A stretch of DNA of 64,000 bases, taken from positions 1 through 64,000 of the forward strand of contig URXV01000001.1 in the NCBI GenBank assembly GCA_900551865.1. The letters run 5' to 3'. Origin of the DNA: an uncultured Rickettsiales bacterium (GTDB lineage Bacteria > Pseudomonadota > Alphaproteobacteria > RF32 > CAG-239). This document shows, in pieces, positions 16,988-25,458 of the stretch; position 1 is the first letter of the stretch; each line of letters opens with the position of its first letter. The notes under the pieces are model-generated. The model was not told the origin of the DNA. It worked only from the letters and a program-made list of their open reading frames with translations, and searched no databases. Position numbers and translations under genes: made by a program.

Positions 16988-17249
16988 AGGCAGAGTCCAG
17001 GGAATTGGGTATCGACGCTGGGCTGTGGCAAAAGCATTAGAGATTGGCGGAATTTCCGGCTGGGTCAGAAATGAAGATGACGGCAGCGTAGAAATTTTGA
17101 TGAGCGGCGATGAAGAAAAAATTGATGAAATGATAAAATCATGTTATCGCGGCCCAATATTTGCAAGGGTTGATAAAATTTCCTTTCTTCCTGGGGTTAG
17201 TAATTATTTTTTGCCACAAATTCAGAAAGACAGGTTTATTCGCATATAG
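16962..17249 (+). CDS. acyP: Acylphosphatase
   Basis: A 95-residue acylphosphatase hydrolysing carboxyl-phosphate bonds. The N-terminal motif GRVQGIGYRRW (11-21) carries the catalytic Arg, and the second motif GISGWVRNEDDGSVEI carries the catalytic Asn. The start lies inside the ATP12 gene (26-base overlap), indicating coupling. The C-terminal tail after FARVDKI diverges from typical members. Confidence 0.9.
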   Translation: MKEVYLKIEGRVQGIGYRRWAVAKALEIGGISGWVRNEDDGSVEILMSGDEEKIDEMIKSCYRGPIFARVDKISFLPGVSNYFLPQIQKDRFIRI

Positions 17250-17347
17250 CATTATAAACCTAAATCTAGGGCGTTGGCTAATTGTTTTGCCGGCATTAAC
17301 GCATATTTTTACTACGTTGGCGAGAAAATATTATGAGGAGAAAGAAT

Positions 17348-17614
17348 ATGCATGTCGATAAAACCGTGGAGAATGCCCGGGCTTGTATGTGTTTATCATG
17401 TCCGTCTTATACAACAACCTGTAAATTAAAGAACGGAAAGGATATTCCGTATGACGTATCACATTTGGAACATCTGGAGCTTATGTTTTGCGCTTTTGAA
17501 AAAAGCAATTGCATTCATGAGAATCGTGGGTGTTTATGCGAAAAATGTCCTGTTCATAAAAAATATGCATTGAATAATGAAGACTACTGCCTGAATACGG
17601 GCGGCATATTGTAA
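17348..17614 (+). CDS. Small cysteine-rich protein (DUF2769-like)
   Basis: 88 residues from the ATG at 17348, which has a strong GAGGAG site; five in-frame codons upstream are ignored. Ten cysteines occur in spaced pairs (ARACMCLSCPSY, TTTCKL, LMFCAFEKSNC, GCLCEKCPVH, DYCLNTGG), suggesting metal or Fe-S binding. The pattern resembles DUF2769 proteins, which are mainly known from anaerobes. No signal peptide. Function unknown. Confidence 0.65.
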   Translation: MHVDKTVENARACMCLSCPSYTTTCKLKNGKDIPYDVSHLEHLELMFCAFEKSNCIHENRGCLCEKCPVHKKYALNNEDYCLNTGGIL

Positions 17615-17637
17615 TTTTTATCAATCGGAGCCAGAAA

Positions 17638-18303
17638 ATGTTAAAACCGGCCGTGACGAAAACGGACAATGCGGAAAGCCGCTTTCTGCATTTGTACAAA
17701 ATTGTGCAGGAGCGGGAAAAGTATCTGAGCAAAGAGGCATTGGTGGTACAGTATAGCGCTTTGTTGCGCTATTTTATGAAATTTTTACAACAAAAGGAAG
17801 AGTATACGGCCAATGTTGCAGCCATTTTGTATTGGACATATACAAAACTTGGCGATATTTATTATGAAGACGCTTTACAAAATCAGGATAATAGTAAATA
17901 CTTTCTGGCAGCAGAATATTATAACCAGTCTTTGGCTTATGCGCGCAGTGCGGAAGAAAAAAGCCGCGTGCTTTTAGCCCTGAAAGACATTTATTATTAT
18001 CTCAATGATGAAGATGCTTATGTTCGGGTAGAAGAAACATGGGCGGAGAATCATGACAAGGAGGATAAATTTGCAGCGTATATGCTGCTGGCTCAAAATG
18101 CGGAAACGCCTCAGGTAAAAGCCCAGTTTCTGGAAAAGGCTCTGAACGAAGTTATGGGACAGGATGAAAGCTTTTATGCCAAGTATCAGGATACGCTGTA
18201 TATATGTAGCCAACTGGCGGCAATTTATGAGCTTCAGGGGGAAAAAGAAAAAGCGCTGCGGGTAAAAAAACTGCGCGAAAGTACGTTGAAACTGTTAAAC
18301 TAG
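17638..18303 (+). CDS. Conserved alpha-helical (TPR-like) protein
   Basis: 221 residues, no signal peptide or membrane segment. Helix pairs with TPR-like spacing can be traced (ILYWTYTKLGDIYYEDAL, FLAAEYYNQSLAYA, LAAIYELQGEKEKALRVK), so it is probably a soluble helical-repeat adaptor. It is not recognised as a named family. It sits 9 bases before trxB and is likely cotranscribed with it. Confidence 0.65.
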   Translation: MLKPAVTKTDNAESRFLHLYKIVQEREKYLSKEALVVQYSALLRYFMKFLQQKEEYTANVAAILYWTYTKLGDIYYEDALQNQDNSKYFLAAEYYNQSLAYARSAEEKSRVLLALKDIYYYLNDEDAYVRVEETWAENHDKEDKFAAYMLLAQNAETPQVKAQFLEKALNEVMGQDESFYAKYQDTLYICSQLAAIYELQGEKEKALRVKKLRESTLKLLN

Positions 18304-18312
18304 GAGGCTGTA

Positions 18313-19248
18313 ATGGCACTGTATACGACTGATTTGCTTATTTTAGGATCCGGGCCGGCCGGATATACGGCGGGAATTTATGCGGCGAGAGCCGGGCTTA
18401 AGACGATGATTGTTTCCGGCAATCAGGAAGGCGGGCAGCTGACCATGACAAGCAGTATAGAAAATTTTCCGGGCTTTGAAGAAATAAGCGGTTTTGAGCT
18501 GATGGACAAGATGAAACAGCAGGCGTTGAAATTAGGCGTCCAGTTTGCCAATGACAATATTGTCGAGGTTGATTTTGGCAACCGTCCGTTTGTATGCAGT
18601 TCCGAAAACGGGCATTCCTATAAGGCAAGAGCAGTTATTGTGGCGACGGGGTCTTCGGCAAAATGGCTGAATATTCCGTCAGAGAAGAAATATCTCGGGT
18701 ATGGGGTTTCAGCGTGTGCGACCTGCGACGGTTTCTTTTACCGGGGGCGGACAGTTGCGGTTATCGGCGGCGGCAATTCCGCCGTTTCGGAAGCTTTATA
18801 TTTGGCGACTTTGGCAGATAAGGTCGTATTGGTTCACAGACGCCATCAATTGCGGGCCGATAAGATTTTGCAAGATAAAATTTTCAATAATAAGAAAATT
18901 GTGGTTGAATGGGACAGCGTTGTTGAGGAAATTGTCGGGGAGGACAATCCGTTAAAAGTAACAGGTATTAAGATTAAGAATGTTGAAAATGATAAATTGA
19001 AGACAATTCCGGTAGACGGCGTGTTTGTGGCGGTAGGACATCAGCCGAATACGGATATTTTTAAAGGAAATCTGGTTTTGGACAGCAAGGGGTATATCGT
19101 AACGCATGAAAATTGTTCGGCAACGGATATAGAAGGCGTTTTTGCCGCAGGTGACGTTAAAGACCCCAAATATAAGCAAGCGGTTATTTCTGCGGGCAGC
19201 GGAGCAATGGCGGCGATGGATGCGATAGAATATCTGGATGTTGAATAG
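18313..19248 (+). CDS. trxB: Thioredoxin reductase
   Basis: NADPH-dependent flavoenzyme reducing thioredoxin. 311 residues. FAD-binding GSGPAGYTA starts at about residue 12, the redox-active CATCDG is at 135-140, NADPH-binding GGGNSAVSEA starts at 152, and the second FAD motif GVFAAGDVKD is near 275. GGAGG precedes the ATG. It converges with the GT-C gene. Confidence 0.96.
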   Translation: MALYTTDLLILGSGPAGYTAGIYAARAGLKTMIVSGNQEGGQLTMTSSIENFPGFEEISGFELMDKMKQQALKLGVQFANDNIVEVDFGNRPFVCSSENGHSYKARAVIVATGSSAKWLNIPSEKKYLGYGVSACATCDGFFYRGRTVAVIGGGNSAVSEALYLATLADKVVLVHRRHQLRADKILQDKIFNNKKIVVEWDSVVEEIVGEDNPLKVTGIKIKNVENDKLKTIPVDGVFVAVGHQPNTDIFKGNLVLDSKGYIVTHENCSATDIEGVFAAGDVKDPKYKQAVISAGSGAMAAMDAIEYLDVE

Positions 19249-19284
19249 AGTGTTTTTTCGGTTGCAGTTTGCGGCCGAAATGTT

Positions 19285-20664
19285 TTATCTGATTTCTATC
19301 GTATACAGGCAGTATTTTGAATTTAGCTGGTATTTCAGGCGAAAAGCGAGCAGGTCATTGCGGTATGTGTTTTCTCCACAGGTTCGATAAAGCAGAGTAT
19401 CTGGCGTTTGGGTAACTGTTTCAATTATTTTATATCGGTTTATCTGTCTGTAGAAATGGTAAAGAGTTTCTTGAAAAGCCTTTAAAGAAGAAAAATCGGT
19501 CATCGTTTGGTTTAGCAATTTGATATTTGGCGAAAGGTAGGGTTTAATAATATTGGCGTCGAAATGTTCTAAAACGAGAATTTGCTGTTTACTGTCGGGG
19601 AACAGCTGATTTATGGCAATGGCACTGTTTTGGAGGCTGCGCAAATACGCGCAGTCTTTCTTTTTGTATTGGTTATAAGGATTGAAGATGAGAAGCAGAG
19701 CTATAATGCCCAGCAGGAGAGTTGCAGAGGGCGAATGTGCCGCGGATTTTTCTTTTTCCAGCCAGCAGGCCGCAATCAGACAGATGTAAAAGAAGTTATG
19801 ATGATGTATGGCTCCGTGATAGACGGATGTGAAAGTCAAAGCAAGAGTAACCATTGTCGAAGCAAGAAAAAAAGCGGCCGCGAATTGTTTTTGCTTTAGA
19901 AAGAAGAAAAAATATAATAGAATTATGCCGAAGAATACATGAATGTTCAATGGAAACAATGCCATATTCAGGTCTTCCTGCAGGGAGTGAAAGATAGGCG
20001 TGTATTTGGGGATATCTGCATTATAACCATAGAATTGTAAAACAACGAGCAAAATTTCCAACAGTGCGGCATTTATGGTTAAAAACAGCGGCAATGACAG
20101 GCGTTTATTGCGGAATGATGAGCAGAGATTTTCAGTAAAATAAATAAATCCCAGAGGGAAGGCAGTCCAGAATCCCATAAGATTGGTGTTAGCCAGCAAA
20201 AGCAGTAGGAAAAGATAGAAAACAGGGTGTTTTTGGCGGGAAGGATAAAAACTAAGCAAAGAGAAAAGCAGGAAAACGGAGAGCGTATAGCTGCGGGCGA
20301 AGCCTGCATATAATTGGAGAAAAGGTGCCGAAAACGTAATAAGATATTTGACGTACGCGGGGAACGGCGCATATCGGTATAGCAGGCAAAACGCGCCGAT
20401 GACGAGAAGCAAATTGAGGAAATAAAGCGAATACGGATAAAGCAGATTTGCTTTTGCCAAGGGCATCAGCAGATAATACCAAAGGAACGGATGCCCTTCA
20501 GTCTTGCTGACAGTAAAAATTTCTGCAGTAGAAAGGTGTCGGGCGATATTCCACGCATGAGCTTCGTCGTAATTCGGCGGACAATTCCAATTTAACCAAA
20601 CGGCAGCAGCGGCTAGAATGGCGAAGCCTATAATATACAGGTGATATTTCAGAATGTTTTTCAT
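19285..20664 (-). CDS. GT-C fold membrane glycosyltransferase-like protein
   Basis: 459 residues with about ten hydrophobic helices and a C-terminal soluble tail. The short loop after the first helix holds NYDEAHAWNIARHL, like the acidic catalytic loop of the PMT/ArnT (GT39/GT83-type) superfamily that uses polyprenyl-linked sugars; KTEGHPFLWYYLLMP fits too. It lies 2 bases after the ychF stop and may be cotranscribed with it. The substrate is not predictable. Confidence 0.65.
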   Translation of the reverse strand: MKNILKYHLYIIGFAILAAAAVWLNWNCPPNYDEAHAWNIARHLSTAEIFTVSKTEGHPFLWYYLLMPLAKANLLYPYSLYFLNLLLVIGAFCLLYRYAPFPAYVKYLITFSAPFLQLYAGFARSYTLSVFLLFSLLSFYPSRQKHPVFYLFLLLLLANTNLMGFWTAFPLGFIYFTENLCSSFRNKRLSLPLFLTINAALLEILLVVLQFYGYNADIPKYTPIFHSLQEDLNMALFPLNIHVFFGIILLYFFFFLKQKQFAAAFFLASTMVTLALTFTSVYHGAIHHHNFFYICLIAACWLEKEKSAAHSPSATLLLGIIALLLIFNPYNQYKKKDCAYLRSLQNSAIAINQLFPDSKQQILVLEHFDANIIKPYLSPNIKLLNQTMTDFSSLKAFQETLYHFYRQINRYKIIETVTQTPDTLLYRTCGENTYRNDLLAFRLKYQLNSKYCLYTIEIR

Positions 20665-20666
20665 TC

Positions 20667-21779
20667 TTATACGTTGAACAGAAAGTTGAGCAAGTCTCCG
20701 TCTTTAACCACATAGTCTTTGCCTTCGGAACGCATTTTTCCCGCTTCCTTACAGCCCTGTTCGCCGCCAAATTTAATATAGTCGTCATAAGCGATAGTTT
20801 CGGCACGAATAAAACCCCGCTCAAAGTCGGAATGAATAATTCCGGCGCATTGCGGTGCTTTGGAACCTTTAAGGAAAGTCCAGGCCCGAACTTCTTTGGG
20901 ACCGGCGGTGAAATAGGTTTCCAATCCGAGGAGCTCATACCCGGCTTTGATGATTTTGGTCAGGCCTGTTTCTTCCAGACCAAGGGCGGAAAGGAATTCT
21001 TTCTTTTCTTCTTCGTTGTCAAGCTGGGCGACTTCTGATTCAATAGCGGCGGAGATAACCACGGCTTTGGCGTTTTCCTTTTCTGCTTTGGCAAAGACTT
21101 TTTGAGAGAATTCATTGCCGGCGGCAGCACTGTCTTCATCTACATTGCAGACGTAAAGAACCGGTTTTGAGGTTAGGAGCTGAAGCATTTGGTATTGTTT
21201 CCATGCGTCTTTGTCTTGTGGTGACGGGGCTGCCGTGCGAGCGGGTTTGCCTTCGCGGAGAGCATTGATAATCGGCTCCATGACCTTGGCACGAACAGCG
21301 GCTTCCTTGTCGCCGCCGGTTTGCGCTTTCTTTTTGGTCTGTTCAAAGCGTTTTTCAAGGGATTCCAAATCAGCAATCATCAGTTCCGTTTCTACGATTT
21401 CTGCATCGCGAATCGGGTCAACGCTGCCTTCAACATGAGTGATGTTACTGTCTTCAAAGCAACGCAAAACATGAATAATAGCGTCGGTTTCACGGATGTT
21501 GGCAAGAAACTGGTTACCCAGCCCTTCACCTTTGGAGGCTCCTTTTACCAAGCCGGCAATATCAACGAATTCAAGCTGGGTCGGCACGATGTTTTTCGGG
21601 TGGACGATAGCTGCCAGTTCCTGCAATCGTTTATCGGGCACGGCAACACGGCCGGTATTCGGTTCGATTGTGCAAAACGGAAAGTTTGCCGCCTGAGCCG
21701 CAATTGTCTGAGTCAAAGCGTTAAAAAGAGTTGATTTTCCGACATTGGGGAGGCCGACGATGCCGCAGTTGAATCCCAT
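20667..21779 (-). CDS. ychF: Redox-regulated ribosome-binding ATPase YchF
   Basis: Obg-related P-loop NTPase preferring ATP that binds ribosomes. 370 residues from MGFNCGIVGLPNVGKST, the conserved N-terminus, with AGGAG just upstream; an in-frame extension of 121 codons is discounted. Walker A GLPNVGKS (8-15), FVDIAGLVKGASKGEGLGN, and the TGS-domain end (FNV) after GGEQGCKEAGKMRSEGKDYVV. It is the third gene of the rplY-pth-ychF order, but a terminator-like hairpin stands between pth and ychF. Confidence 0.95.
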   Translation of the reverse strand: MGFNCGIVGLPNVGKSTLFNALTQTIAAQAANFPFCTIEPNTGRVAVPDKRLQELAAIVHPKNIVPTQLEFVDIAGLVKGASKGEGLGNQFLANIRETDAIIHVLRCFEDSNITHVEGSVDPIRDAEIVETELMIADLESLEKRFEQTKKKAQTGGDKEAAVRAKVMEPIINALREGKPARTAAPSPQDKDAWKQYQMLQLLTSKPVLYVCNVDEDSAAAGNEFSQKVFAKAEKENAKAVVISAAIESEVAQLDNEEEKKEFLSALGLEETGLTKIIKAGYELLGLETYFTAGPKEVRAWTFLKGSKAPQCAGIIHSDFERGFIRAETIAYDDYIKFGGEQGCKEAGKMRSEGKDYVVKDGDLLNFLFNV

Positions 21780-22185
21780 TTTATAACTCCTAAAGATGGT
21801 TGTTTGTTCAATAAAGAGGGTTATACTAAAGAAGTGCAGCTTTTGCAATAAAAAAATATACCGCATTGACGGGCGGTATATTTTGTTTGGAACAATCTCT
21901 GAAGCAGTTTTTAACCAAAAAAATGCCGATTTCGGGCTGCATAAGTCAATATTGCCGAGAATTCTGCAGATTTCTGTTGCTTCCTTGGCTGTTGTGCAAC
22001 AGTCAAGATACTCGTCTTTATTTTTATCAGAGCGAAAACAAAACCTTATTTCGCTATTGCTGCGAGAAAGCAGGATTTCTGATAGTTTTGAGCAGGAAGG
22101 TTTACGCCGCATTTTTGCAATAGCTGTTTTGAAAAAGCTCATAATGATAGGGTTTAAAAATTAGAAGAATAATAGTTTGAAAACT
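21780..22185 (-). other. 406-base gap between pth and ychF with an unassigned open frame
   Basis: No recognised gene. On the minus strand a frame opens at an ATG at 22140-22142 (MSFFKTAIAKMRRK...) and stays open to the ychF start, in the same frame, but has no ribosome-binding site and runs through a terminator hairpin. On the plus strand another frame of about 120 codons covers much of the same DNA. Either could be a small unknown gene or remnant; neither is supported enough to call. Confidence 0.4.
21850..21884 (-). terminator. Terminator-like hairpin upstream of ychF
   Basis: On the minus strand, arms pair over 12 bases (21873-21884 with 21853-21864; core TATACCGC/GCGGTATA) with an 8-base loop, followed by a T run. 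It should end transcripts arriving from pth and leaves ychF with its own promoter. Confidence 0.75.
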
Positions 22186-22758
22186 TTATTTGCTGTTGTG
22201 CATGCCGATTACGTTAGAGTAATGGGCAATGCCTTTTTTGATTAGCTCGTTTATGGTTGAGGCGATGAAATCTATTCTTTCTTGCAGAAGAGTCATTTCG
22301 GCTTTAGAAAAACGCGATAAAACGAAATTAACAGTGTCTGTATGATGTTCCTGCGGCGAACCGACGCCAATGCGGATGCGGTTATAGTTTTGCCCAATTT
22401 GGGAATCTATATTTTTCAGTCCATTGTGTCCACCGGCTGAACCGCCGATTTTGGCTTTTAATTTGCCGAGTGCCAAGTCTTTGTCATCATGGATGACGAT
22501 AATGTTTTCCGGTGGAATCTTATAAAAAGCGGCAACTTTGCCAACAGAATTTCCTGACAGATTCATAAAGGTTTGAGGTTTTAAGAGCAGCGTCTTGATG
22601 CCGTCAATGTTTCCTTCGGCAATCAATCCTTCAAATTTTGCCCTGTACGGGGAAAAATTATAGCGGCTGTATATTTCATCAGCCGCCATAAATCCTATAT
22701 TGTGGCGGGTTTTTGCATATTCTTCACCAGGATTGCCCAATCCGACCACTAAAAACAT
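22186..22758 (-). CDS. pth: Peptidyl-tRNA hydrolase
   Basis: Releases tRNA from prematurely dropped peptidyl-tRNA. 190 residues. The catalytic His is in TRHNIGF (H19), the Asn is in VGLGNPG (N9), with FMNLSGNSV and HDDKDLALGK...GGSAGGHNGLKNI as further family blocks. It follows rplY by 17 bases, the standard bacterial pairing. Confidence 0.96.
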   Translation of the reverse strand: MFLVVGLGNPGEEYAKTRHNIGFMAADEIYSRYNFSPYRAKFEGLIAEGNIDGIKTLLLKPQTFMNLSGNSVGKVAAFYKIPPENIIVIHDDKDLALGKLKAKIGGSAGGHNGLKNIDSQIGQNYNRIRIGVGSPQEHHTDTVNFVLSRFSKAEMTLLQERIDFIASTINELIKKGIAHYSNVIGMHNSK

Positions 22759-22775
22759 TTTGCGTTCCTTGAGCC

Positions 22776-23066
22776 TTAGTTGCGCATAAAATCAACGTGA
22801 ATAGGCATATCGGATACCGGGTCAAACTGGACGTCTTTGCAGACAACCTTTTCTGACTTGCCGTTTAAGGAAATGGTAATTACCGATTTGTAGAAGTCGC
22901 GAAGGTCAAGAGCTTTTTCGAGTTCTACCGGGTGTAGACTGATGTTAACGGCATTTTTTTTGCCACCGTAAATAACTGCAGGGATACGGCCTTCTCTACG
23001 ACATGCACGAGCTGCCCCCTTACCTGCTTTTTCACGCAAATTTGCATTAAATGTAATTTCTGACAT
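22776..23066 (-). CDS. rplY: 50S ribosomal protein L25, short form
   Basis: Binds 5S rRNA. The N-terminus (NANLREKAGKGAARACRREG) and IPAVIYGG are L25/CTC hallmarks. At 96 residues it ends after the 5S-binding domain (DMPIHVDFMRN), whereas most alphaproteobacterial L25/CTC proteins continue for about 100 more residues. The stop is followed directly by pth, so the short form appears genuine. Confidence 0.93.
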   Translation of the reverse strand: MSEITFNANLREKAGKGAARACRREGRIPAVIYGGKKNAVNISLHPVELEKALDLRDFYKSVITISLNGKSEKVVCKDVQFDPVSDMPIHVDFMRN

Positions 23067-23171
23067 GTTTTAATCCTTTATAAAATTAAATTTATACCAA
23101 ACGGCCTCCAGGGGTGTCGGTTGGTGGGAGTCTTATAGCGCTTATTGTTTTAAAAATCAAGGCTTTTTTGG

Positions 23172-23199
23172 AAAAAAAGAGGAGGCCGCAGCCTCCTTT
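23172..23199 (-). terminator. Rho-independent terminator of pssA
   Basis: Minus-strand stem GGAGGC/GCCTCC (23181-23186 with 23191-23196), 4-base loop, followed by seven T residues. It lies directly downstream of the pssA stop. Confidence 0.9.
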
Positions 23200-23203
23200 G
23201 CCG

Positions 23204-24010
23204 TTATATCTGTTCGCTGACAGCCTGAGTTTTCTGGAAATCCCGTTTGTCTTTGAGAAATTTCAGGACGCCAAGCGGGATTGACAGCGTGTACAAAGCT
23301 GTCAGTACTCCCAGGGTTAGCCAGGTTTGTGTGAAGAGAAAGTTTGCCATTAGGGCAACGATTATCAACAGCGGAATAATCATAGATGCGTTGATCTTGG
23401 TTTTTTTCAATGAAATGGTGGGGATTCTGCTGGTTTCAAGGTAAGAAACAATGCACATCCATAAGCCGCAGAACAGGTGCGTGCGCAGGTAATTTTCCGC
23501 TTCAATGAAATCAAAGCTGATTAAAACGGGCATCATGACCATTGCCGCAGCTGCCGGAGCCGGAACGCCGGTAAAGTAATGCGACCAATAGGGCGGAATG
23601 GTTTTGTCTTCAAGCATGGTATTGAACCGGGCCAGCCGCATAGCCATTCCCATGGCGTAAAGCAGGCAGAAAAACCAGCCGATTTTAGGCAGGTCAAAGA
23701 GGCACCACTGGAACATCAGAATAGCCGGGGCAACGCCGAAACTGACGAAATCGCTGAGAGAATCCAGTTCGGCTCCGAATTTTGACGATGCTTTCAGCAT
23801 ACGGGCCAACCGACCGTCCAGCCCGTCAAACAGGGCGGCGAGAAAAATAAACAGAACTGCTTTGCTCCAGTCTTCCTGTACGGAATAGCGAATAGACGTG
23901 ATGCCGGAGCACAGAGCCAGCATGGTTACAATATTAGGAACAAGTTTACGGAACGGAACTTCCGAAAATTTGTTTTTGGAAAGTTTTAATTTCCGATTGA
24001 TTGGTTTCAT
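23204..24010 (-). CDS. pssA: CDP-diacylglycerol-serine O-phosphatidyltransferase
   Basis: Makes phosphatidylserine from CDP-diacylglycerol and serine in the inner membrane. 268 residues, about six to eight hydrophobic helices. The CDP-alcohol phosphotransferase signature is complete: D62, D65-G66, A69-R70, G79, D83 and D87 (FDGLDGRLAR then GAELDSLSD). The decarboxylase gene psd, usually adjacent, is not next to it here. It ends in a clear terminator. Confidence 0.93.
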   Translation of the reverse strand: MKPINRKLKLSKNKFSEVPFRKLVPNIVTMLALCSGITSIRYSVQEDWSKAVLFIFLAALFDGLDGRLARMLKASSKFGAELDSLSDFVSFGVAPAILMFQWCLFDLPKIGWFFCLLYAMGMAMRLARFNTMLEDKTIPPYWSHYFTGVPAPAAAAMVMMPVLISFDFIEAENYLRTHLFCGLWMCIVSYLETSRIPTISLKKTKINASMIIPLLIIVALMANFLFTQTWLTLGVLTALYTLSIPLGVLKFLKDKRDFQKTQAVSEQI

Positions 24011-24191
24011 AAAATTTGCCTTTCTGTCATGTTTGTGCCGAAACGTTGTTCCTGCCGCACAAACGGTATGTTAACAAGCGATATGCGCTGCATATCCAAA
24101 ACACGGAAAGTTTAGCGGCAAATTAAAAAAAAACAAGTTTTATGTTGCATTTATATTTTTTTGTTTGTATAAAACTCTACGAAAATGATTT

Positions 24192-24278
24192 GCGCTTGTG
24201 GCGGAACAGGTAGACGCTGCAGACTTAAAATCTGTTGGGAGCAATCCCGTGCCGGTTCGATTCCGGCCTAGCGCACCA
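24192..24278 (+). tRNA. tRNA-Leu (anticodon UAA)
   Basis: 87 bases including an encoded CCA. Acceptor GCGCTTG/CTAGCGC (one T-T mismatch), class II long variable arm (GGGAGCAATCCC), T arm GCCGGTTCGATTCCGGC, anticodon loop TTAAAAT giving UAA. A terminator follows. Confidence 0.95.
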
Positions 24279-24285
24279 TTTATTA

Positions 24286-24313
24286 AAAACGCTCTTTTAA
24301 GAGCGTTTTTTGT
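24286..24313 (+). terminator. Terminator of tRNA-Leu
   Basis: Stem AAAACGCTCTT/AAGAGCGTTTT (24286-24296 with 24299-24309) followed by further T residues. Confidence 0.88.
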
Positions 24314-24464
24314 TTTGCAAATTAAACGCTTATAATCGGGCAGAATTAAGATAAGATGATGTTGTCAGGCAGGGCGGGCAATTATGGTTAAGACGTTATT
24401 GAAGGTTGATTTTTATTGTTTGGGAGAGTAAGCTTCAATAAGTCGATTTGCCGGGAGATAAAAT

Positions 24465-24752
24465 ATGAAAAAATTGTGTTTGTTTGCTGTTGTTTTATTA
24501 GTGGCGGGGTGTGCCAGTGACGGCGGGTATTATGATGACGGAAATTCTTATCAAAAGCTGTCCCAATCTTTAGACAACATTCACAGTACCGCACAAAAAA
24601 TCAAGGAGACGAAGGAAGAATACAGGCGCTATGAAAATGAAGGCGACGATTATTGGAAAAACAGAGCCAGAGAGCGTTGGGAACAGCGGCGTTATGACCT
24701 TAAATACAAAGGCGAACGGCTGAAACAGGATTGGGAAGATATATTTGGCTAG
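24465..24752 (+). CDS. Small lipoprotein
   Basis: 95 residues. MKKLCLFAVVLLVAGC is a lipoprotein signal with lipobox VAGC (Cys16). The mature part starts with Gly/Tyr/Asp residues and becomes a highly charged helical stretch (KETKEEYRRYENEGDDYWKN). No named family recognised. Preceded by a weak purine-rich site. Confidence 0.7.
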   Translation: MKKLCLFAVVLLVAGCASDGGYYDDGNSYQKLSQSLDNIHSTAQKIKETKEEYRRYENEGDDYWKNRARERWEQRRYDLKYKGERLKQDWEDIFG

Positions 24753-24822
24753 ATATCTTTCGCGGCATCAGGTATTATTTTGTATGCTATGTCGGTTGAC
24801 GACAAGGAAAAACCGGAATGTG

Positions 24823-25164
24823 TTAATCCCATTTTTTGAATATGAAAAATACAGCAAGCAAAATCAGCAGAAATCCGACAGCATGGTTCCAGTGGAAGCC
24901 TTCTTTCATGTAAAATATGGAAAAAACTATGAAAATTGCAAGGGTGATGACTTCCTGAATTACTTTGAGCTGGGTTACGGAGTAGACTTCGTGCCCGAGG
25001 CGGTTGGCGGGAACCTGAAAGCAGTATTCAAAAAAAGCAATCAGCCAGCTGATTAAAATGACACTCCATAGGCCGTGCGATTTGAAACGCAGGTGTCCAT
25101 ACCACGCAAATGTCATAAATATGTTGGATACAGCGAGAAGAATGATTGGATAAACGTATTTCAT
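24823..25164 (-). CDS. DMT-family small membrane protein (DUF486)
   Basis: 113 residues with four hydrophobic helices. The blocks NIFMTFAWYGHLRF, FFEYCFQVPANRLG and QLKVIQEVITLAIF are typical of the DUF486 (DMT family) proteins, four-helix relatives of small drug/metabolite transporters whose substrate is unknown. It converges with the lipoprotein gene. Confidence 0.85.
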   Translation of the reverse strand: MKYVYPIILLAVSNIFMTFAWYGHLRFKSHGLWSVILISWLIAFFEYCFQVPANRLGHEVYSVTQLKVIQEVITLAIFIVFSIFYMKEGFHWNHAVGFLLILLAVFFIFKKWD

Positions 25165-25458
25165 GTTTTGCCTCTGTTGTTGAGTTGTCGGTAATGTATT
25201 CCGTTTGTGTTTTAATGTAAAGAAGTAAAGGCATATTGTTTTTCATTTGGCAAAAATTGGGGCGGGGCAAATATTTTGCCGCGGTCATATTGGCAGGCAG
25301 GTGTTGTGAGAAAATTTAGCCTGTGTGAATAAAACAATCGTTTTATTTCATATACGTACGGCTGTGTAAAACCTATGGAAATTGCTGGTTTTTGCAGTGC
25401 TGCGATTGTAGATTTTAAACGATCCTTTAAATTCATCAGGAGAGTCCGGGAGGTTGGC

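Noticed and set aside
19256..19282. Hairpin between trxB and the GT-C gene as terminator
   Set aside because: Stem of only six pairs (TTTCGG/CCGAAA) with a long loop and no good T run.
21780..22142. 121-codon N-terminal extension of YchF
   Set aside because: YchF proteins begin at MGFNCGIVGLPNVGKS, where an AGGAG site stands; a terminator hairpin lies inside the extension.
25328..25347. Perfect inverted repeat AATAAAAC-AATC-GTTTTATT as a recombinase site
   Set aside because: It occurs once only and is over 1 kb from the serine recombinase gene; a simple hairpin explains it as well.
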